This document shows, one piece after another, positions 38,711 through 47,553 of a stretch of DNA of 64,000 nucleotides (positions are counted from its first letter, which is position 1; the number at the start of each line of letters is the position of its first letter). The stretch lies in the NCBI RefSeq assembly GCF_001546115.1, contig NZ_KQ955208.1, positions 2,187,515 to 2,251,514 on the forward strand, given 5' to 3'. The notes beneath the pieces were generated by a model. It made no database searches and was not told where the DNA came from. It saw only the letters and a list, made by a program, of their open reading frames with translations. The position numbers and the translations under genes were made by a program. Origin of the DNA: Paracoccus aminovorans (GTDB lineage Bacteria > Pseudomonadota > Alphaproteobacteria > Rhodobacterales > Rhodobacteraceae).

Positions 38711-38743
38711 CGGTGCACGCCCGGTGTACGCGCGGTGTACGCC
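38711..38743. repeat. Three tandem 11-bp repeats, CGGTGYACGCS
   Basis: CGGTGCACGCC, CGGTGTACGCG and CGGTGTACGCC follow each other directly behind the TGA of the oxidoreductase gene, in the 185-bp gap before the amidohydrolase. One helical turn spacing would place a bound protein on one face of the DNA. Confidence 0.7.
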
Positions 38744-38769
38744 TGCGGCACGCGGATCACCGCGAAAAT

Positions 38770-38785
38770 CCCGGCAATTGCCGGG
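38770..38785. terminator. Perfect 16-bp palindrome CCCGGCAATTGCCGGG
   Basis: The palindrome is flanked by AAAT and GTTT, so the stem may extend with A-T pairs. It could be the terminator of the oxidoreductase gene, or an operator of the amidohydrolase gene 110 bp downstream. Confidence 0.45.
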
Positions 38786-38895
38786 GTTTCTGCATTCCGG
38801 GCCCGGGGCGGTGCACCGCGCAACGCACGCCGCCGTTGCGCGGCCTTGCGGTGCGGAGCGAAAGGCGTAACCTTCGGCGCGAAGGAGAGTGTCCC

Positions 38896-40062
38896 ATGCC
38901 CGTCAAGAACCGCTTTGCCGAACTGCTGCCCGAGATCACCGCCTGGCGCCGCGACTTTCACGAGAACCCAGAGCTGGACTATGACGTCCATCGCACCGCC
39001 GGCCGCGTCGCCGAGCTTCTGCGCGCCTTCGGCGTGGACGAGGTGACCGAGGGCATCGGCCGCACCGGCGTCGTGGGCGTGATCAAAGGCCGTTCGGACA
39101 GCCAGGGCAGGGTGATCGGGCTGCGCGCCGACATGGACGCGCTGCCGATCGCCGAAAAGACCGGCGTGGATTATGCCTCGAAAAATCCGGGGGTTATGCA
39201 TGCCTGCGGCCATGACGGCCACACCGCCATGCTGCTGGGCGCGGCGAAATACCTGGCCGAGACGCGCAATTTCGACGGTCGTGCCGTGGTCATCTTCCAG
39301 CCCGCCGAAGAGGGCGGCGGCGGCGGGCGCGCCATGGTCGAGGACGGGCTGGTCGAGCGCTGGGGCATCCAGGAATTCTATGGCATGCACAACATGCCCG
39401 GCTATCCGGTCGGCAGCTTCGCCATCCGCGAGGGCGCGATGATGGCCGCCACCGACCAGTTCGACATCGTGGTGACCGGCAAGGGCGGCCATGCCGCCAA
39501 GCCGCATGAGGCGATCGACACCACGCTGGTCGCGGCGCAGATCATCGTGGCGCTGCAATCGGTGGTCTCGCGCAACGTCGACCCGCTGAAAAGCGGCGTG
39601 ATCTCAGTCTGCGTGGTGCAGACCGACTCGACCGCCCATAACGTCATTCCCCAGGTCGTGACGCTGAAAGGCACCGCCCGCAGCCTCGCTCCCGAGGTGC
39701 GCGACCAGCTCGAGGACGGCATCGCCCGCATCGCCACCAACACCGCCGCCGCCTTTGGCGCCCAGGCGGAGGTTCAATATGAACGCGGCTATCCGGTGAC
39801 GATGAATGATCCGCAATCCACTGTTTATGCGGCGGAAGTCGCGCGATCTGTGGCGGGTGACGTGAATACCGAGATGGCGCCGCTGATGGCGGGCGAGGAT
39901 TTCAGCTATATGCTGAATGCGCGGCCCGGCGCCTATATCTTCGTCGGCAATGGCGACACCGCGATGGTGCATCATCCGGCCTACAACTTCGACGACAATG
40001 CGATTCCGGCCGGTTCGAGCTGGTATGCCGGCATGGCCGAGGCGCGGATGCCGCTGGGCTGA
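38896..40062 (+). CDS. M20D-family amidohydrolase (hippurate hydrolase-like)
   Basis: 388 residues from ATG 38896, behind GGAGAG. The metal-binding motifs of the family are clear: GLRADMDALPI, HACGHDGHTAML (Cys and His ligands), and QPAEEGGGGGRAMVEDGL with the catalytic Glu. The C-terminal part MAGEDFSYMLNARPGAYIFVGNG holds the last His/Glu region. Such enzymes split N-acyl amino acids (hippurate, IAA-amino acids, N-acetyl-amino acids) in the cytoplasm. It converges with lpd, with an intergenic hairpin/GATATTT element between them. Confidence 0.85.
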   Translation: MPVKNRFAELLPEITAWRRDFHENPELDYDVHRTAGRVAELLRAFGVDEVTEGIGRTGVVGVIKGRSDSQGRVIGLRADMDALPIAEKTGVDYASKNPGVMHACGHDGHTAMLLGAAKYLAETRNFDGRAVVIFQPAEEGGGGGRAMVEDGLVERWGIQEFYGMHNMPGYPVGSFAIREGAMMAATDQFDIVVTGKGGHAAKPHEAIDTTLVAAQIIVALQSVVSRNVDPLKSGVISVCVVQTDSTAHNVIPQVVTLKGTARSLAPEVRDQLEDGIARIATNTAAAFGAQAEVQYERGYPVTMNDPQSTVYAAEVARSVAGDVNTEMAPLMAGEDFSYMLNARPGAYIFVGNGDTAMVHHPAYNFDDNAIPAGSSWYAGMAEARMPLG

Positions 40063-40071
40063 ACCCTTGCG

Positions 40072-40123
40072 CCGGGGGCTGTCTGCCCCCGGACCCCCGA
40101 GGATATTTCGGCAAGAAAGAAGC
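40072..40123. repeat. Intergenic hairpin + GATATTT element (copy 2)
   Basis: A perfect 8-bp stem CCGGGGGC/GCCCCCGG (40072-40079 and 40085-40092, loop TGTCT) is followed by ACCCCCGA and the block GGATATTTC-G-GCAAGAAAGAAGC (40101-40123). It fills the 86-bp gap between two converging genes and may serve both as a terminator. Confidence 0.65.
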
Positions 40124-40148
40124 AGGGGGCGCGCGGCCCCCTTGTCCG

Positions 40149-41540
40149 TCAGAAATGGATGGCGCGGCCATAGGCCGAGAGCACGGATTCGTGCATCATC
40201 TCGGACAGGGTCGGGTGCGGGAACACCGTCTCCATCAGCTCGGCTTCGGTGGTTTCCAGCGTGCGGCCGACGACATAGCCCTGGATCAGCTCGGTGACCT
40301 CGGCGCCGACCATGTGGGCGCCCAGCAACTCGCCGGTCTTGGCGTCGAAGACGGTCTTGATCAGTCCCTCGGGTTCGCCGAGCGCGATGGCCTTGCCGTT
40401 GCCGATGAAGGGGAAGCGGCCGACCTTGATCTCGTAACCCGCTGCTTTCGCTTTCTCTTCGGTCAGGCCGACCGAGGCGACCTGCGGGTTGCAATAGGTG
40501 CAGCCGGGGATCGAGTTCGGCTTGATCGGGTGCGGGTGCTGGCCGGCGATCAGCTCCGCGACCATGACGCCTTCATGGCTGGCCTTGTGCGCCAGCCAGG
40601 GCGCGCCGGCCACGTCGCCGATGGCATAGAGTCCCTCGACACCGGTGCGGCAATATTCGTCGGTGACGACATGGGTGCGGTCGATCTTGGCGCCCAGCTT
40701 TTCCAGCCCGAGGTTTTCGACATTGCCGACGATGCCGACGGCCGAGATCACCGTGTCGAAGTCCTGCGTCTCGGTCTTGCCGTCCTTCTCGATATGGGCG
40801 GTGACCTTGCCGGGGGCGCGGTCCAGCTTCTTGACCGTGGCCTTTTCCAGGATCTTCATGCCCTGCTTGACGAATTGCTTCTTGGCCAAGGCGGAGATCT
40901 CGGCATCCTCGACCGGCAGCACGCGGTCCATGACCTCGACCACGGTGGTGTCGGCGCCCAGCGTGTTGAAGAAGCTGGCGAATTCGATGCCGATCGCACC
41001 CGAGCCGATCACCAGCAGCTTCTTGGGCATCCGCGGCGGTTGCAGCGCGTGCTTGTAGTTCCAGACCAGGTCGCCGTCCGCTTCCAGCCCCGGCAGGTTG
41101 CGGGCGCGGGCGCCGGTGGCGAGCACGATGGCCTTGCCGGTGACCTCCTCGGCCCCCTTGTCGGTCTTGACCGACAGCTTGCCGGGGGCGGTCAGCGTCG
41201 CCTCGCCCATGATGACGGTGACCTTGTTCTTTTTCAGCAGGTGGCCGACGCCGCCGGCGAGCTGTTTCGCCACGCCGCGCGAACGCTGCACCACGGCGCC
41301 GAGATCATAGCCGATCTTGTCGGCGGAGAGGCCGAATTCCTTGGCGCGGTGCATCAGGTGGAACACCTCGGCCGAGCGCAACAGCGCCTTGGTCGGGATG
41401 CAGCCCCAGTTCAGGCAGATGCCGCCCAGATGCTCGCGTTCGATCACCGCGACCTTCAGGCCCAGCTGCGCGCCGCGGATGGCGCAGACATAGCCGCCCG
41501 GGCCGGAACCGATCACCACCATGTCGAAGCCTTGCGCCAT
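40149..41540 (-). CDS. lpdA: Dihydrolipoyl dehydrogenase (E3)
   Basis: 463 residues. FAD motif VIGSGPGGYVCAIRGAQLG at the start, redox disulfide GGICLNWGCIPTKALL at residues ~39-54, NAD motif LVIGSGAIGIEFASFF near 177, and the C-terminal catalytic His-Glu in the segment TVFPHPTLSEMMHES. It reoxidises lipoamide in 2-oxoacid dehydrogenase or glycine cleavage complexes. No E1 or E2 gene is nearby, so the partner complex is not known. It is last in a minus-strand run queA/MFS/DUF924/lpd with gaps of -4, 57 and 45 bp. Confidence 0.95.
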   Translation of the reverse strand: MAQGFDMVVIGSGPGGYVCAIRGAQLGLKVAVIEREHLGGICLNWGCIPTKALLRSAEVFHLMHRAKEFGLSADKIGYDLGAVVQRSRGVAKQLAGGVGHLLKKNKVTVIMGEATLTAPGKLSVKTDKGAEEVTGKAIVLATGARARNLPGLEADGDLVWNYKHALQPPRMPKKLLVIGSGAIGIEFASFFNTLGADTTVVEVMDRVLPVEDAEISALAKKQFVKQGMKILEKATVKKLDRAPGKVTAHIEKDGKTETQDFDTVISAVGIVGNVENLGLEKLGAKIDRTHVVTDEYCRTGVEGLYAIGDVAGAPWLAHKASHEGVMVAELIAGQHPHPIKPNSIPGCTYCNPQVASVGLTEEKAKAAGYEIKVGRFPFIGNGKAIALGEPEGLIKTVFDAKTGELLGAHMVGAEVTELIQGYVVGRTLETTEAELMETVFPHPTLSEMMHESVLSAYGRAIHF

Positions 41541-41585
41541 GGAATTCCCCCTCTGGAAAAAGATAGTTCAGCGTTAAACCATTTT

Positions 41586-42167
41586 TCAGACATCCACAAG
41601 CGACAGCTTGCCGGAGACCAGCGCGGCATAGCCGCCGGCCTGCATCACGCGGATTTCCGCCGGAGTCGGGTTGCGGCCCAGAGCCGCGTTGCGCCAGGGG
41701 AAGCGGCCGAATTTCGCGATCGTGTCGCGGTGGATCTGCGCGTGGCGCAGGCTTTCGCCGGGCATGAATTCCTGGAACAGCGCCACGGCGCGGTCCTGGT
41801 CGGCCAGGTCCTCGGAATGCTCGAAGGGCATGAAGAAGAACTGCCGCGCCGGCAGGCCGATGCGCCGGGGAAAGCCGCGGTCCAGCGCGGCGCGGGCCAG
41901 GTCGCGGGCCAGCGGGTCGGTCGCGAAGGCGCGGGCGTCCTCGCGGAACAGGTTGCGCGGGAACTGGTCGGTCAGGATCAGCGCGGCCAGCGCGCCCTCG
42001 GGCGTTGCGGCCCAGGCGGGGGCCAGTTCGGCGGCGCGTTCCCATATCGGCAGGAAGCGCTGGCGGATGGTTTCGTCCAGCAGATCCGAGCGGACATACC
42101 AGCCGGTTTCGCCGACCTCATCGAGCCAGAAGCGGTTGATCGCTTGCGGGGTGACGGTTTCGGTCAT
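41586..42167 (-). CDS. DUF924 family protein
   Basis: 193 residues beginning MTETVTPQAINRFWLDEVGETGWYVRS. Conserved DUF924 segments: LILTDQFPRNLFREDARAFATDPLA, FFFMPFEHSEDLADQDRAVALF and HRDTIAKFGRFPWRNAALGR. The all-helical fold resembles TPR proteins; no reaction is known. It lies between the MFS gene and lpd on the same strand. Confidence 0.85.
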   Translation of the reverse strand: MTETVTPQAINRFWLDEVGETGWYVRSDLLDETIRQRFLPIWERAAELAPAWAATPEGALAALILTDQFPRNLFREDARAFATDPLARDLARAALDRGFPRRIGLPARQFFFMPFEHSEDLADQDRAVALFQEFMPGESLRHAQIHRDTIAKFGRFPWRNAALGRNPTPAEIRVMQAGGYAALVSGKLSLVDV

Positions 42168-42224
42168 GCTCGGCCCTCCGTTTCCGCAGGATGGTTGCAG
42201 AGCCGGCCGGCCGCCGCAACCCCG

Positions 42225-43475
42225 TCAGTCGGGGCGCGGCGGGCCGTCGTCGGGGCCGGCGGTCTCCAGCGCCGCCTCGACCGCGATGGGGGTGGCCGAG
42301 GGGGCGATGACCGCAAAGCTCTGGTCCAGCATCGGCGCCGGGCGGCGGGTGCGGCGATAGAAGGTATAAAGCGCCAGCAGCGCCAGCAACGCGGCGATAT
42401 AGACCCAGAATCCGTCCGGGCCCAGCCAGGACATCAGCCAGCCGGTGATCAGCGGCCCGGCCATGGCGCCGAGCCCGTTGATGAACAGCAGCCCGGCCGA
42501 GGCCGCCGCCATGTCGCTGTTGTCGAGGAAGTCGTTGGTATAGGCCAGCAGCAGCGAATAGACCGGGTTGGCGACGCCGCCGACCACGGCCGCCGCCAGC
42601 AGCAGGCCCCAGATCCCGGGCTGCAGCAGCACCGTCGCGCCCGCCACCGCCGTGCCCAGAATCGCCAGCCCCAGCACGATCAGCCGCCGGTCGCCGTGGT
42701 CGGAAAGCCAGCCCACCGGATATTGCAGCAAGAGGCCGCCCGCATAGATCGCCGCGACGAAGGCCGAGATCTCGCGCACCGACAGGCCCTTCATCGAGCC
42801 CCAGACCGAAGCCATGCCGAACAACGCCGAGAACACCCCGCCCATCAGGAACATGCCGATGCAGCCCAGCGGCGAGGCGGCGAAAAGGTCGCGAAAGCTC
42901 ATCCGCTTCAGCGTGGCGAATTGCGGCGCCGGCTGGCGCGACAGCAGGATCGGCAGGAAGGACAGGCTGACCAGCACCGAGGGGATCACGAACAGCAGGT
43001 AGCCCGCCGGGTCCGCCGTGTTCATCAGCAGCTGCGCCGTGATGATGCCCAGCATCTGCATGATCATGTAGGCCGAGAGCGCCTGGCCGCGCGTCTCGTT
43101 GCTGGTCGAGGCGTTGAGCCAGCTTTCCGCGGTGATGTAGACGCCCGAAAAGCAGAAGCCGATCAAGAGCCGCATCGCCGCCCAGGCCAGCCATTCGGGC
43201 GCCGCCGCATAAAGGATCAGCACCGAGGAGATCAGCGAGCCGAGCGCCGCGAAGACCCGGACGTGGCCGACGCTGCGGATCATCTGCGGCACCACGCGCG
43301 AACCCAGCAGGAAGCCGCCGAAATAGGCCGCCATCACCACCGACATCTGCGTGGTCGAGATGCCCTCGATCTTGCCGCGCACGCCCAGCAGGGTGCCCTG
43401 CATGCCATTGCCGACCATCAGCAGAAGGATGCCCAGCAACAGCGGCCAGGTGGTGCGCAGAACGGTCAGCATCAT
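42225..43475 (-). CDS. MFS transporter
   Basis: 416 residues with about twelve membrane helices. The first-half motif [29 protein letters not shown] and the later [18 protein letters not shown] correspond to the loop 2-3 and 8-9 signatures of the superfamily. It resembles the YcaD/sugar-phosphate-like MFS proteins that follow queA in some Rhodobacterales. Its start overlaps the queA stop by 4 bp. Substrate unknown. The last 45 residues are a proline/alanine-rich cytoplasmic tail. Confidence 0.85.
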   Translation of the reverse strand: MMLTVLRTTWPLLLGILLLMVGNGMQGTLLGVRGKIEGISTTQMSVVMAAYFGGFLLGSRVVPQMIRSVGHVRVFAALGSLISSVLILYAAAPEWLAWAAMRLLIGFCFSGVYITAESWLNASTSNETRGQALSAYMIMQMLGIITAQLLMNTADPAGYLLFVIPSVLVSLSFLPILLSRQPAPQFATLKRMSFRDLFAASPLGCIGMFLMGGVFSALFGMASVWGSMKGLSVREISAFVAAIYAGGLLLQYPVGWLSDHGDRRLIVLGLAILGTAVAGATVLLQPGIWGLLLAAAVVGGVANPVYSLLLAYTNDFLDNSDMAAASAGLLFINGLGAMAGPLITGWLMSWLGPDGFWVYIAALLALLALYTFYRRTRRPAPMLDQSFAVIAPSATPIAVEAALETAGPDDGPPRPD

Positions 43476-44527
43476 TCCCTCGACGGTATCAGAAGCGAGG
43501 CATCGCCATAGCTGAAGAAGCGATAGCCCGATTCGACGGCATGGCGATAGATGGAGCGGATGCGATCCTGGCCCATCAGGGCTGAGACCAGCATCAGCAG
43601 CGTCGATTTCGGCAGGTGGAAATTCGTCATCAGCGCATCCGTCACCCGGAAGCGATAGCCCGGATAGATGAAGATTTCGGTCACGTCGCGGAACGGCCTC
43701 ACCAGTCCCTCGGGCGTGGCCGCCGATTCGATCAGCCGCAGCGCCGTGGTGCCGACCGGGATCACCCTGCCGCCGGCGGCGCGGGCGGCGTTGATCGCGG
43801 CGGCGGCCTCAGCCGTGACCTCGCCCCATTCGCCGTGCATCTTGTGGGTGGTCACGTCCTCGACCTTGACCGGCAGGAAGGTGCCGGCGCCGACATGCAG
43901 CGTGACATGGGCGAAGCGCACGCCGCGCGCGCGCAGCGCCGCCAGCAGCGGCTCGTCGAAATGCAGGCTGGCGGTGGGGGCGGCGACGGCGCCGGAATGG
44001 CGGGCCCAGACGGTCTGGTAATCGGTCCGGTCGGCCTCGTCCGGCGCGCGCAGCGCGGCGATATAGGGCGGCAGCGGCATGGCGCCGACCTGGGCCAGCG
44101 CGGCGTCGAAGGCCTCGCCGGTTGTGTCGAAGCGCAGCCGCAGCCCGGCCTCGCCGATCTCGGCCACCTCGGCCGACAGCGCGTCCGAGAAGCGGATCAC
44201 CTCGCCCTGCTTCAGCTTGCGCAGGGGCTTCGCCAGCGCGTTCCAGCCGTCGGCGGCGGGCTCCAGCAGCGTGATCTCGACCTTGGCCACCGCATCGCCC
44301 TGCGGCGTGGCGCGCCGGCGGGTGCCGGTCAGCCGTGCCGGGATGACCTTGGTGTCGTTCAGCACCAAAAGATCGCCCGGCCCCAGCAGTTCGGCCAGGT
44401 CGGCCACATGCAGGTCGCGGATCACGTCCCCCTGGGCCAGCAGCAACCGCGCCGCGGACCGTGGCCGCGCAGGGCGGGTCGCGATCAGCCCCTCGGGCAG
44501 GTGGAAGTCGAAATCCTCAAGTCTCAT
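43472..44527 (-). CDS. queA: S-adenosylmethionine:tRNA ribosyltransferase-isomerase
   Basis: 351 residues. The start at 44527 ([23 protein letters not shown]) is the family N-terminus; the open frame further upstream crosses the bfd promoter region. Motifs [31 protein letters not shown] and [20 protein letters not shown] are typical. QueA moves the ribosyl group of SAM to preQ1 in tRNA to form epoxyqueuosine at the wobble position of GUN anticodons. It diverges from bfd. Confidence 0.95.
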   Translation of the reverse strand: MRLEDFDFHLPEGLIATRPARPRSAARLLLAQGDVIRDLHVADLAELLGPGDLLVLNDTKVIPARLTGTRRRATPQGDAVAKVEITLLEPAADGWNALAKPLRKLKQGEVIRFSDALSAEVAEIGEAGLRLRFDTTGEAFDAALAQVGAMPLPPYIAALRAPDEADRTDYQTVWARHSGAVAAPTASLHFDEPLLAALRARGVRFAHVTLHVGAGTFLPVKVEDVTTHKMHGEWGEVTAEAAAAINAARAAGGRVIPVGTTALRLIESAATPEGLVRPFRDVTEIFIYPGYRFRVTDALMTNFHLPKSTLLMLVSALMGQDRIRSIYRHAVESGYRFFSYGDASLLIPSRE

Positions 44528-44615
44528 GCCCCGGGTTCTGTCCCTGCCGCGCCGGGGCGTCAAGCCGGCCCGCGCGGCGATGAAGCCAAAGTGAAAAACT
44601 CGGGCTTTACTTCGC

Positions 44616-44630
44616 TGAGCGAATCTGTCA
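44616..44630. promoter_or_regulatory. Candidate iron-responsive box TGA-N9-TCA
   Basis: TGAGCGAATCTGTCA fits the 'iron-rhodo-box' pattern TGA-N9-TCA bound by RirA- or IscR-like Rrf2 regulators in alphaproteobacteria. It ends directly before TTATAG (44632-44637), a likely -10, and lies 26 bp ahead of bfd. A bound regulator would block the promoter. Confidence 0.5.
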
Positions 44631-44656
44631 GTTATAGCCAAATCTCAGGTGAACCC

Positions 44657-44947
44657 ATGATCGTCTGCCACTGCACCCAGATTTCCGACCACGACATCAA
44701 GGCGGCTGTCGACTGGATGCGGGCCTCGGACCCCGAGACGATCATCACCCCCGGCAAGATCTATCACGCGCTTGGCAAGCGCGCGGATTGTGGCGGCTGT
44801 ATGCCCTTGTTTCTGGACACCATGCGCGGATGCGATAATCTGGCCGTGCCCCCGATCCTGCGGGGGCTGAAAGCCACGCGCAAAGGGGAAAGCCATGAAG
44901 GGCGACGCCAAGGTCATCGAGTATCTCAACGCAGCGCTTCGGTCTGA
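44657..44947 (+). CDS. bfd: Bacterioferritin-associated ferredoxin
   Basis: 96 residues from ATG 44657. The 2Fe-2S ligands are Cys4 and Cys6 (MIVCHCTQ) and Cys45 and Cys48 (ADCGGC). Bfd reduces haem in bacterioferritin to release stored iron. The ORF runs 53 bp into bfr, giving an unusual basic tail ([25 protein letters not shown]) that is longer than in the usual 65-75-residue Bfd and is probably a by-product of the overlap. Confidence 0.9.
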   Translation: MIVCHCTQISDHDIKAAVDWMRASDPETIITPGKIYHALGKRADCGGCMPLFLDTMRGCDNLAVPPILRGLKATRKGESHEGRRQGHRVSQRSASV

Positions 44948-45380
44948 GCTTACCGCGGTCAGCCAGTATTGGCTGCATTATCGGCTGCAACAGGATTGGG
45001 GTTTCGGCAAGATTGCCGACAAGTCGCGCGCCGAATCCATTGAGGAAATGAACCACGCCGATCGCCTGATCGAGCGAATCATCTTCCTGGAAGGCCATCC
45101 CAACCTGCAGAAGCTGGACCCGCTGCGGATCGGCCAGAACCTCAAGGAGACCCTCGAGTCGGACCTGGCGGCCGAGCATGACGCCCGCACGCTCTATATC
45201 GAGGCGCGCGAATACTGTTCCAACGTCGGCGATTATGTCAGCAAGAACCTGTTCGATGATTTGCTGACCGACGAGGAAGGCCATATCGACTTCCTCGAGA
45301 CCCAGCTGGATCTCTACGCCTCCATCGGCGAACAGAACTATGGCCTGCTGAACGCCAAGTCGGCCGACCAGGCCGAGTGA
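44895..45380 (+). CDS. bfr: Bacterioferritin
   Basis: 161 residues. Ferroxidase ligands are present (E18 in [14 protein letters not shown]51 and H54 in [10 protein letters not shown]94, E127 and H130 in [12 protein letters not shown]), as is Met52, which binds haem between two subunits. The 24-mer stores iron as ferric mineral in the cytoplasm. AAAGGGGAAAG precedes ATG 44895 inside bfd, so the two are co-expressed and probably iron-controlled through the box at 44616. Confidence 0.96.
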   Translation: MKGDAKVIEYLNAALRSELTAVSQYWLHYRLQQDWGFGKIADKSRAESIEEMNHADRLIERIIFLEGHPNLQKLDPLRIGQNLKETLESDLAAEHDARTLYIEAREYCSNVGDYVSKNLFDDLLTDEEGHIDFLETQLDLYASIGEQNYGLLNAKSADQAE

Positions 45381-45403
45381 CGGCACGCGAATCTCGCGCT
45401 TCA

Positions 45404-45426
45404 GGGGGCCCTCGCGGCCCCCTTTA
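45404..45426. terminator. Terminator between bfr and gph
   Basis: GGGGGCC (45404-45410), loop CTCGC, GGCCCCC (45416-45422) then TTTAAT. It lies between two converging genes; T-rich sequence follows on the plus strand and fits termination of bfr. Confidence 0.75.
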
Positions 45427-45431
45427 ATGTT

Positions 45432-46106
45432 TCAGCCCAGCCAATCCGTCGCCAGCGCCGGCAGCTCGTCGAAATGGCGCAGCATCGCCTCGGGCGCCAG
45501 CCGCGACAGGCCTTCGCCCTCGGGGCCGAAGGCGACCAGCGCCACCCGCACCCCGGCAGCCGAGGCGGTCTTGCGGTCGGTCTCGGTATCGCCGACCAGG
45601 AAAGAACGCGCGACCTCGCCGCCCGCGCCCTCGACGGCGGCGCGATAGGGCCGGGGGTCGGGCTTGCGCACCGGCAGCGTGTCGGCGCCGATCATCGCGG
45701 CGAAACGCTCGCGGATGCCCAGCTCGCGCAGCAGCACCTCGGCCAGGGCAGAGGGCTTGTTGGTGCAGACCGCCAGCCGGTGGCCGGCGTCGGCCAGCCG
45801 GTCCAGCGCCGTCTCGGTGCCGGGGTAAAGCCGGGTATGGGTGGCGATGGCCGCGCCGTAATGGCCCAGCAGGCGCGGATAGTCCTCCTCCTCGGCGCCC
45901 GGGGGCAGCAGCGTATCGGCGGGAAGCCGCCCATAGCCGGCGCGCAGCATGGCCCTTCCGCCGTGAAAGGCGATCAGCGCATCCGCGACCGGGTCCAGCA
46001 GGTCGCCCAGCCCGCGGCTTTGAAAACAGGCGTTTGCCGCCGCGATCAGGTCGGCCGATGTATCGGCCAGCGTGCCGTCCAGGTCGAAGACCACCGTTCC
46101 CGCCAT
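45432..46106 (-). CDS. gph: Phosphoglycolate phosphatase-like HAD hydrolase
   Basis: 224 residues, start at 46106 (MAGTVVFDLDGTLADTSADLI). HAD motifs: I FDLDGTLADT, II VCTNKP, III KPDPRPYRAAV, IV VGDTETDRKTASAAG. The cap domain and length fit Gph, which removes phosphate from 2-phosphoglycolate formed by RuBisCO side reaction or DNA repair. Closely related HAD phosphatases differ in substrate, so the name is probable. Divergent from glmU with 103 bp between. Confidence 0.8.
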   Translation of the reverse strand: MAGTVVFDLDGTLADTSADLIAAANACFQSRGLGDLLDPVADALIAFHGGRAMLRAGYGRLPADTLLPPGAEEEDYPRLLGHYGAAIATHTRLYPGTETALDRLADAGHRLAVCTNKPSALAEVLLRELGIRERFAAMIGADTLPVRKPDPRPYRAAVEGAGGEVARSFLVGDTETDRKTASAAGVRVALVAFGPEGEGLSRLAPEAMLRHFDELPALATDWLG

Positions 46107-46209
46107 GTTGTAACCTTCCGTCAAGATGTTTGATCCGCCGGGGCCTTTCCCCATCCCCGTCCTCTAGGTAGAACGCCCGGCAAGGACAAGAAACAGGCAA
46201 GAGGGCAGT

Positions 46210-47550
46210 ATGACCGAGAAACCCGTCGCGCTGATCGTGCTGGCCGCCGGACAGGGCAGCCGCATGCAGTCGGACTTGCCCAAGGTGCTGCACCGCCTGG
46301 GCGGCGTGCCGCTGGTCGGTCATGCCCTGGCTGCCGGCCGCAGCCTGGCGCCCGAAACCGTGGTGGTCGTCGCCGGCCATGGCGCCGCGCTGGTCCAGAA
46401 GGCGGTCGCGACGCTGGACCCCGAGGCGCAGATCGCCCTGCAAGAGGAACAGCTGGGCACCGCCCATGCCGTGCGCCAGGCCCTGCCGCTGCTTGAAGGC
46501 TTCGAGGGCCGGGTGCTGGTGCTTTACGGCGACACGCCCTTCATCGCCGAGGAAACGCTCGGCATGCTCGCCAGCCATGCCTCGGACGTGATCGTGCTGG
46601 GCTTCGAGGCCGCCGATCCCGGCCGTTATGGTCGCCTCGTCACCGGCCCGGACGGTCTGGAGCGCATCGTCGAATACAAGGACGCCGACGAGGCCACGCG
46701 GGCGATCCGGCTGGTGAACTCGGGCGTGCTGGCCGCCGACGCCGCGACGCTGCGCGAGATCCTGCCGCAGATCGGCAACCGCAACGCGGCGGGGGAATAT
46801 TACCTGACCGACCTGCCGGGTCTGGCGCGTGCCGCCGGGCTGCGCGTCGATGTCGTCACCTGCGACGAAGCCGAGACGCTGGGCATCAACACCCGCGCCG
46901 AGCTGGCCGCCGCCGAGGCCGCCTTCCAGGCCCGCGCCCGCGCGCAGGCGCTGGAGGACGGGGTGACGCTGACTGATCCGGCAACGGTCTGGTTCGCGCT
47001 CGACACCTGCATCGGCCGCGACGCGGTGATCGGGCAGAACGTGGTCTTCGGCCCCGGCGTGACCGTCGAAAGCGGCGCCGAGATCCTGCCCTTCTGCCAT
47101 CTCGAGGGCTGCCATGTCAGCGCCGGCGCCACCGTCGGCCCCTTTGCCCGGCTGCGGCCCGGGGCGGAGCTGGGCGGCGACGTGCATGTCGGCAATTTCG
47201 TCGAGATCAAGAATTCGGTGCTGGACGAGGGCGTCAAGGTCGGCCACCTGACCTATCTCGGCGATGCCCATGTCGGCGAGGCGACCAACATCGGCGCCGG
47301 CACCGTGACCTGCAATTACGACGGCGTCGGCAAGCACCGGACCGAGATCGGCGCCCATGCCTTCATCGGCTCGGACACCATGCTGGTGGCGCCGGTGCGG
47401 GTGGGGGCGCGGGCGATGACCGGCTCGGGCTCGGTCATCACCGAGGACGTGCCGGACGATGCGCTGGCGCTGGGCCGCGCGAAACAGGTGACGAAGCCCG
47501 GCCTCGCCACCCGGCTGATGCAGGCGCTGCGCCAGAAAAAGGGGAGTTGA
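46210..47550 (+). CDS. glmU: Bifunctional UDP-N-acetylglucosamine pyrophosphorylase / glucosamine-1-phosphate acetyltransferase
   Basis: 446 residues. The N-terminal uridylyltransferase domain starts with VLAAGQGSRMQSDLPKVLH and holds LGTAHAVRQAL and NSGVLAAD; the C-terminal left-handed beta helix (from about residue 265) has the hexapeptide repeats and the acetyl-CoA site NYDGVGKHRTEIGAHAFIGS. It makes UDP-GlcNAc for peptidoglycan and LPS. glmS follows 3 bp later, giving a two-gene amino-sugar operon. Confidence 0.95.
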   Translation: MTEKPVALIVLAAGQGSRMQSDLPKVLHRLGGVPLVGHALAAGRSLAPETVVVVAGHGAALVQKAVATLDPEAQIALQEEQLGTAHAVRQALPLLEGFEGRVLVLYGDTPFIAEETLGMLASHASDVIVLGFEAADPGRYGRLVTGPDGLERIVEYKDADEATRAIRLVNSGVLAADAATLREILPQIGNRNAAGEYYLTDLPGLARAAGLRVDVVTCDEAETLGINTRAELAAAEAAFQARARAQALEDGVTLTDPATVWFALDTCIGRDAVIGQNVVFGPGVTVESGAEILPFCHLEGCHVSAGATVGPFARLRPGAELGGDVHVGNFVEIKNSVLDEGVKVGHLTYLGDAHVGEATNIGAGTVTCNYDGVGKHRTEIGAHAFIGSDTMLVAPVRVGARAMTGSGSVITEDVPDDALALGRAKQVTKPGLATRLMQALRQKKGS

Positions 47551-47553
47551 GCC

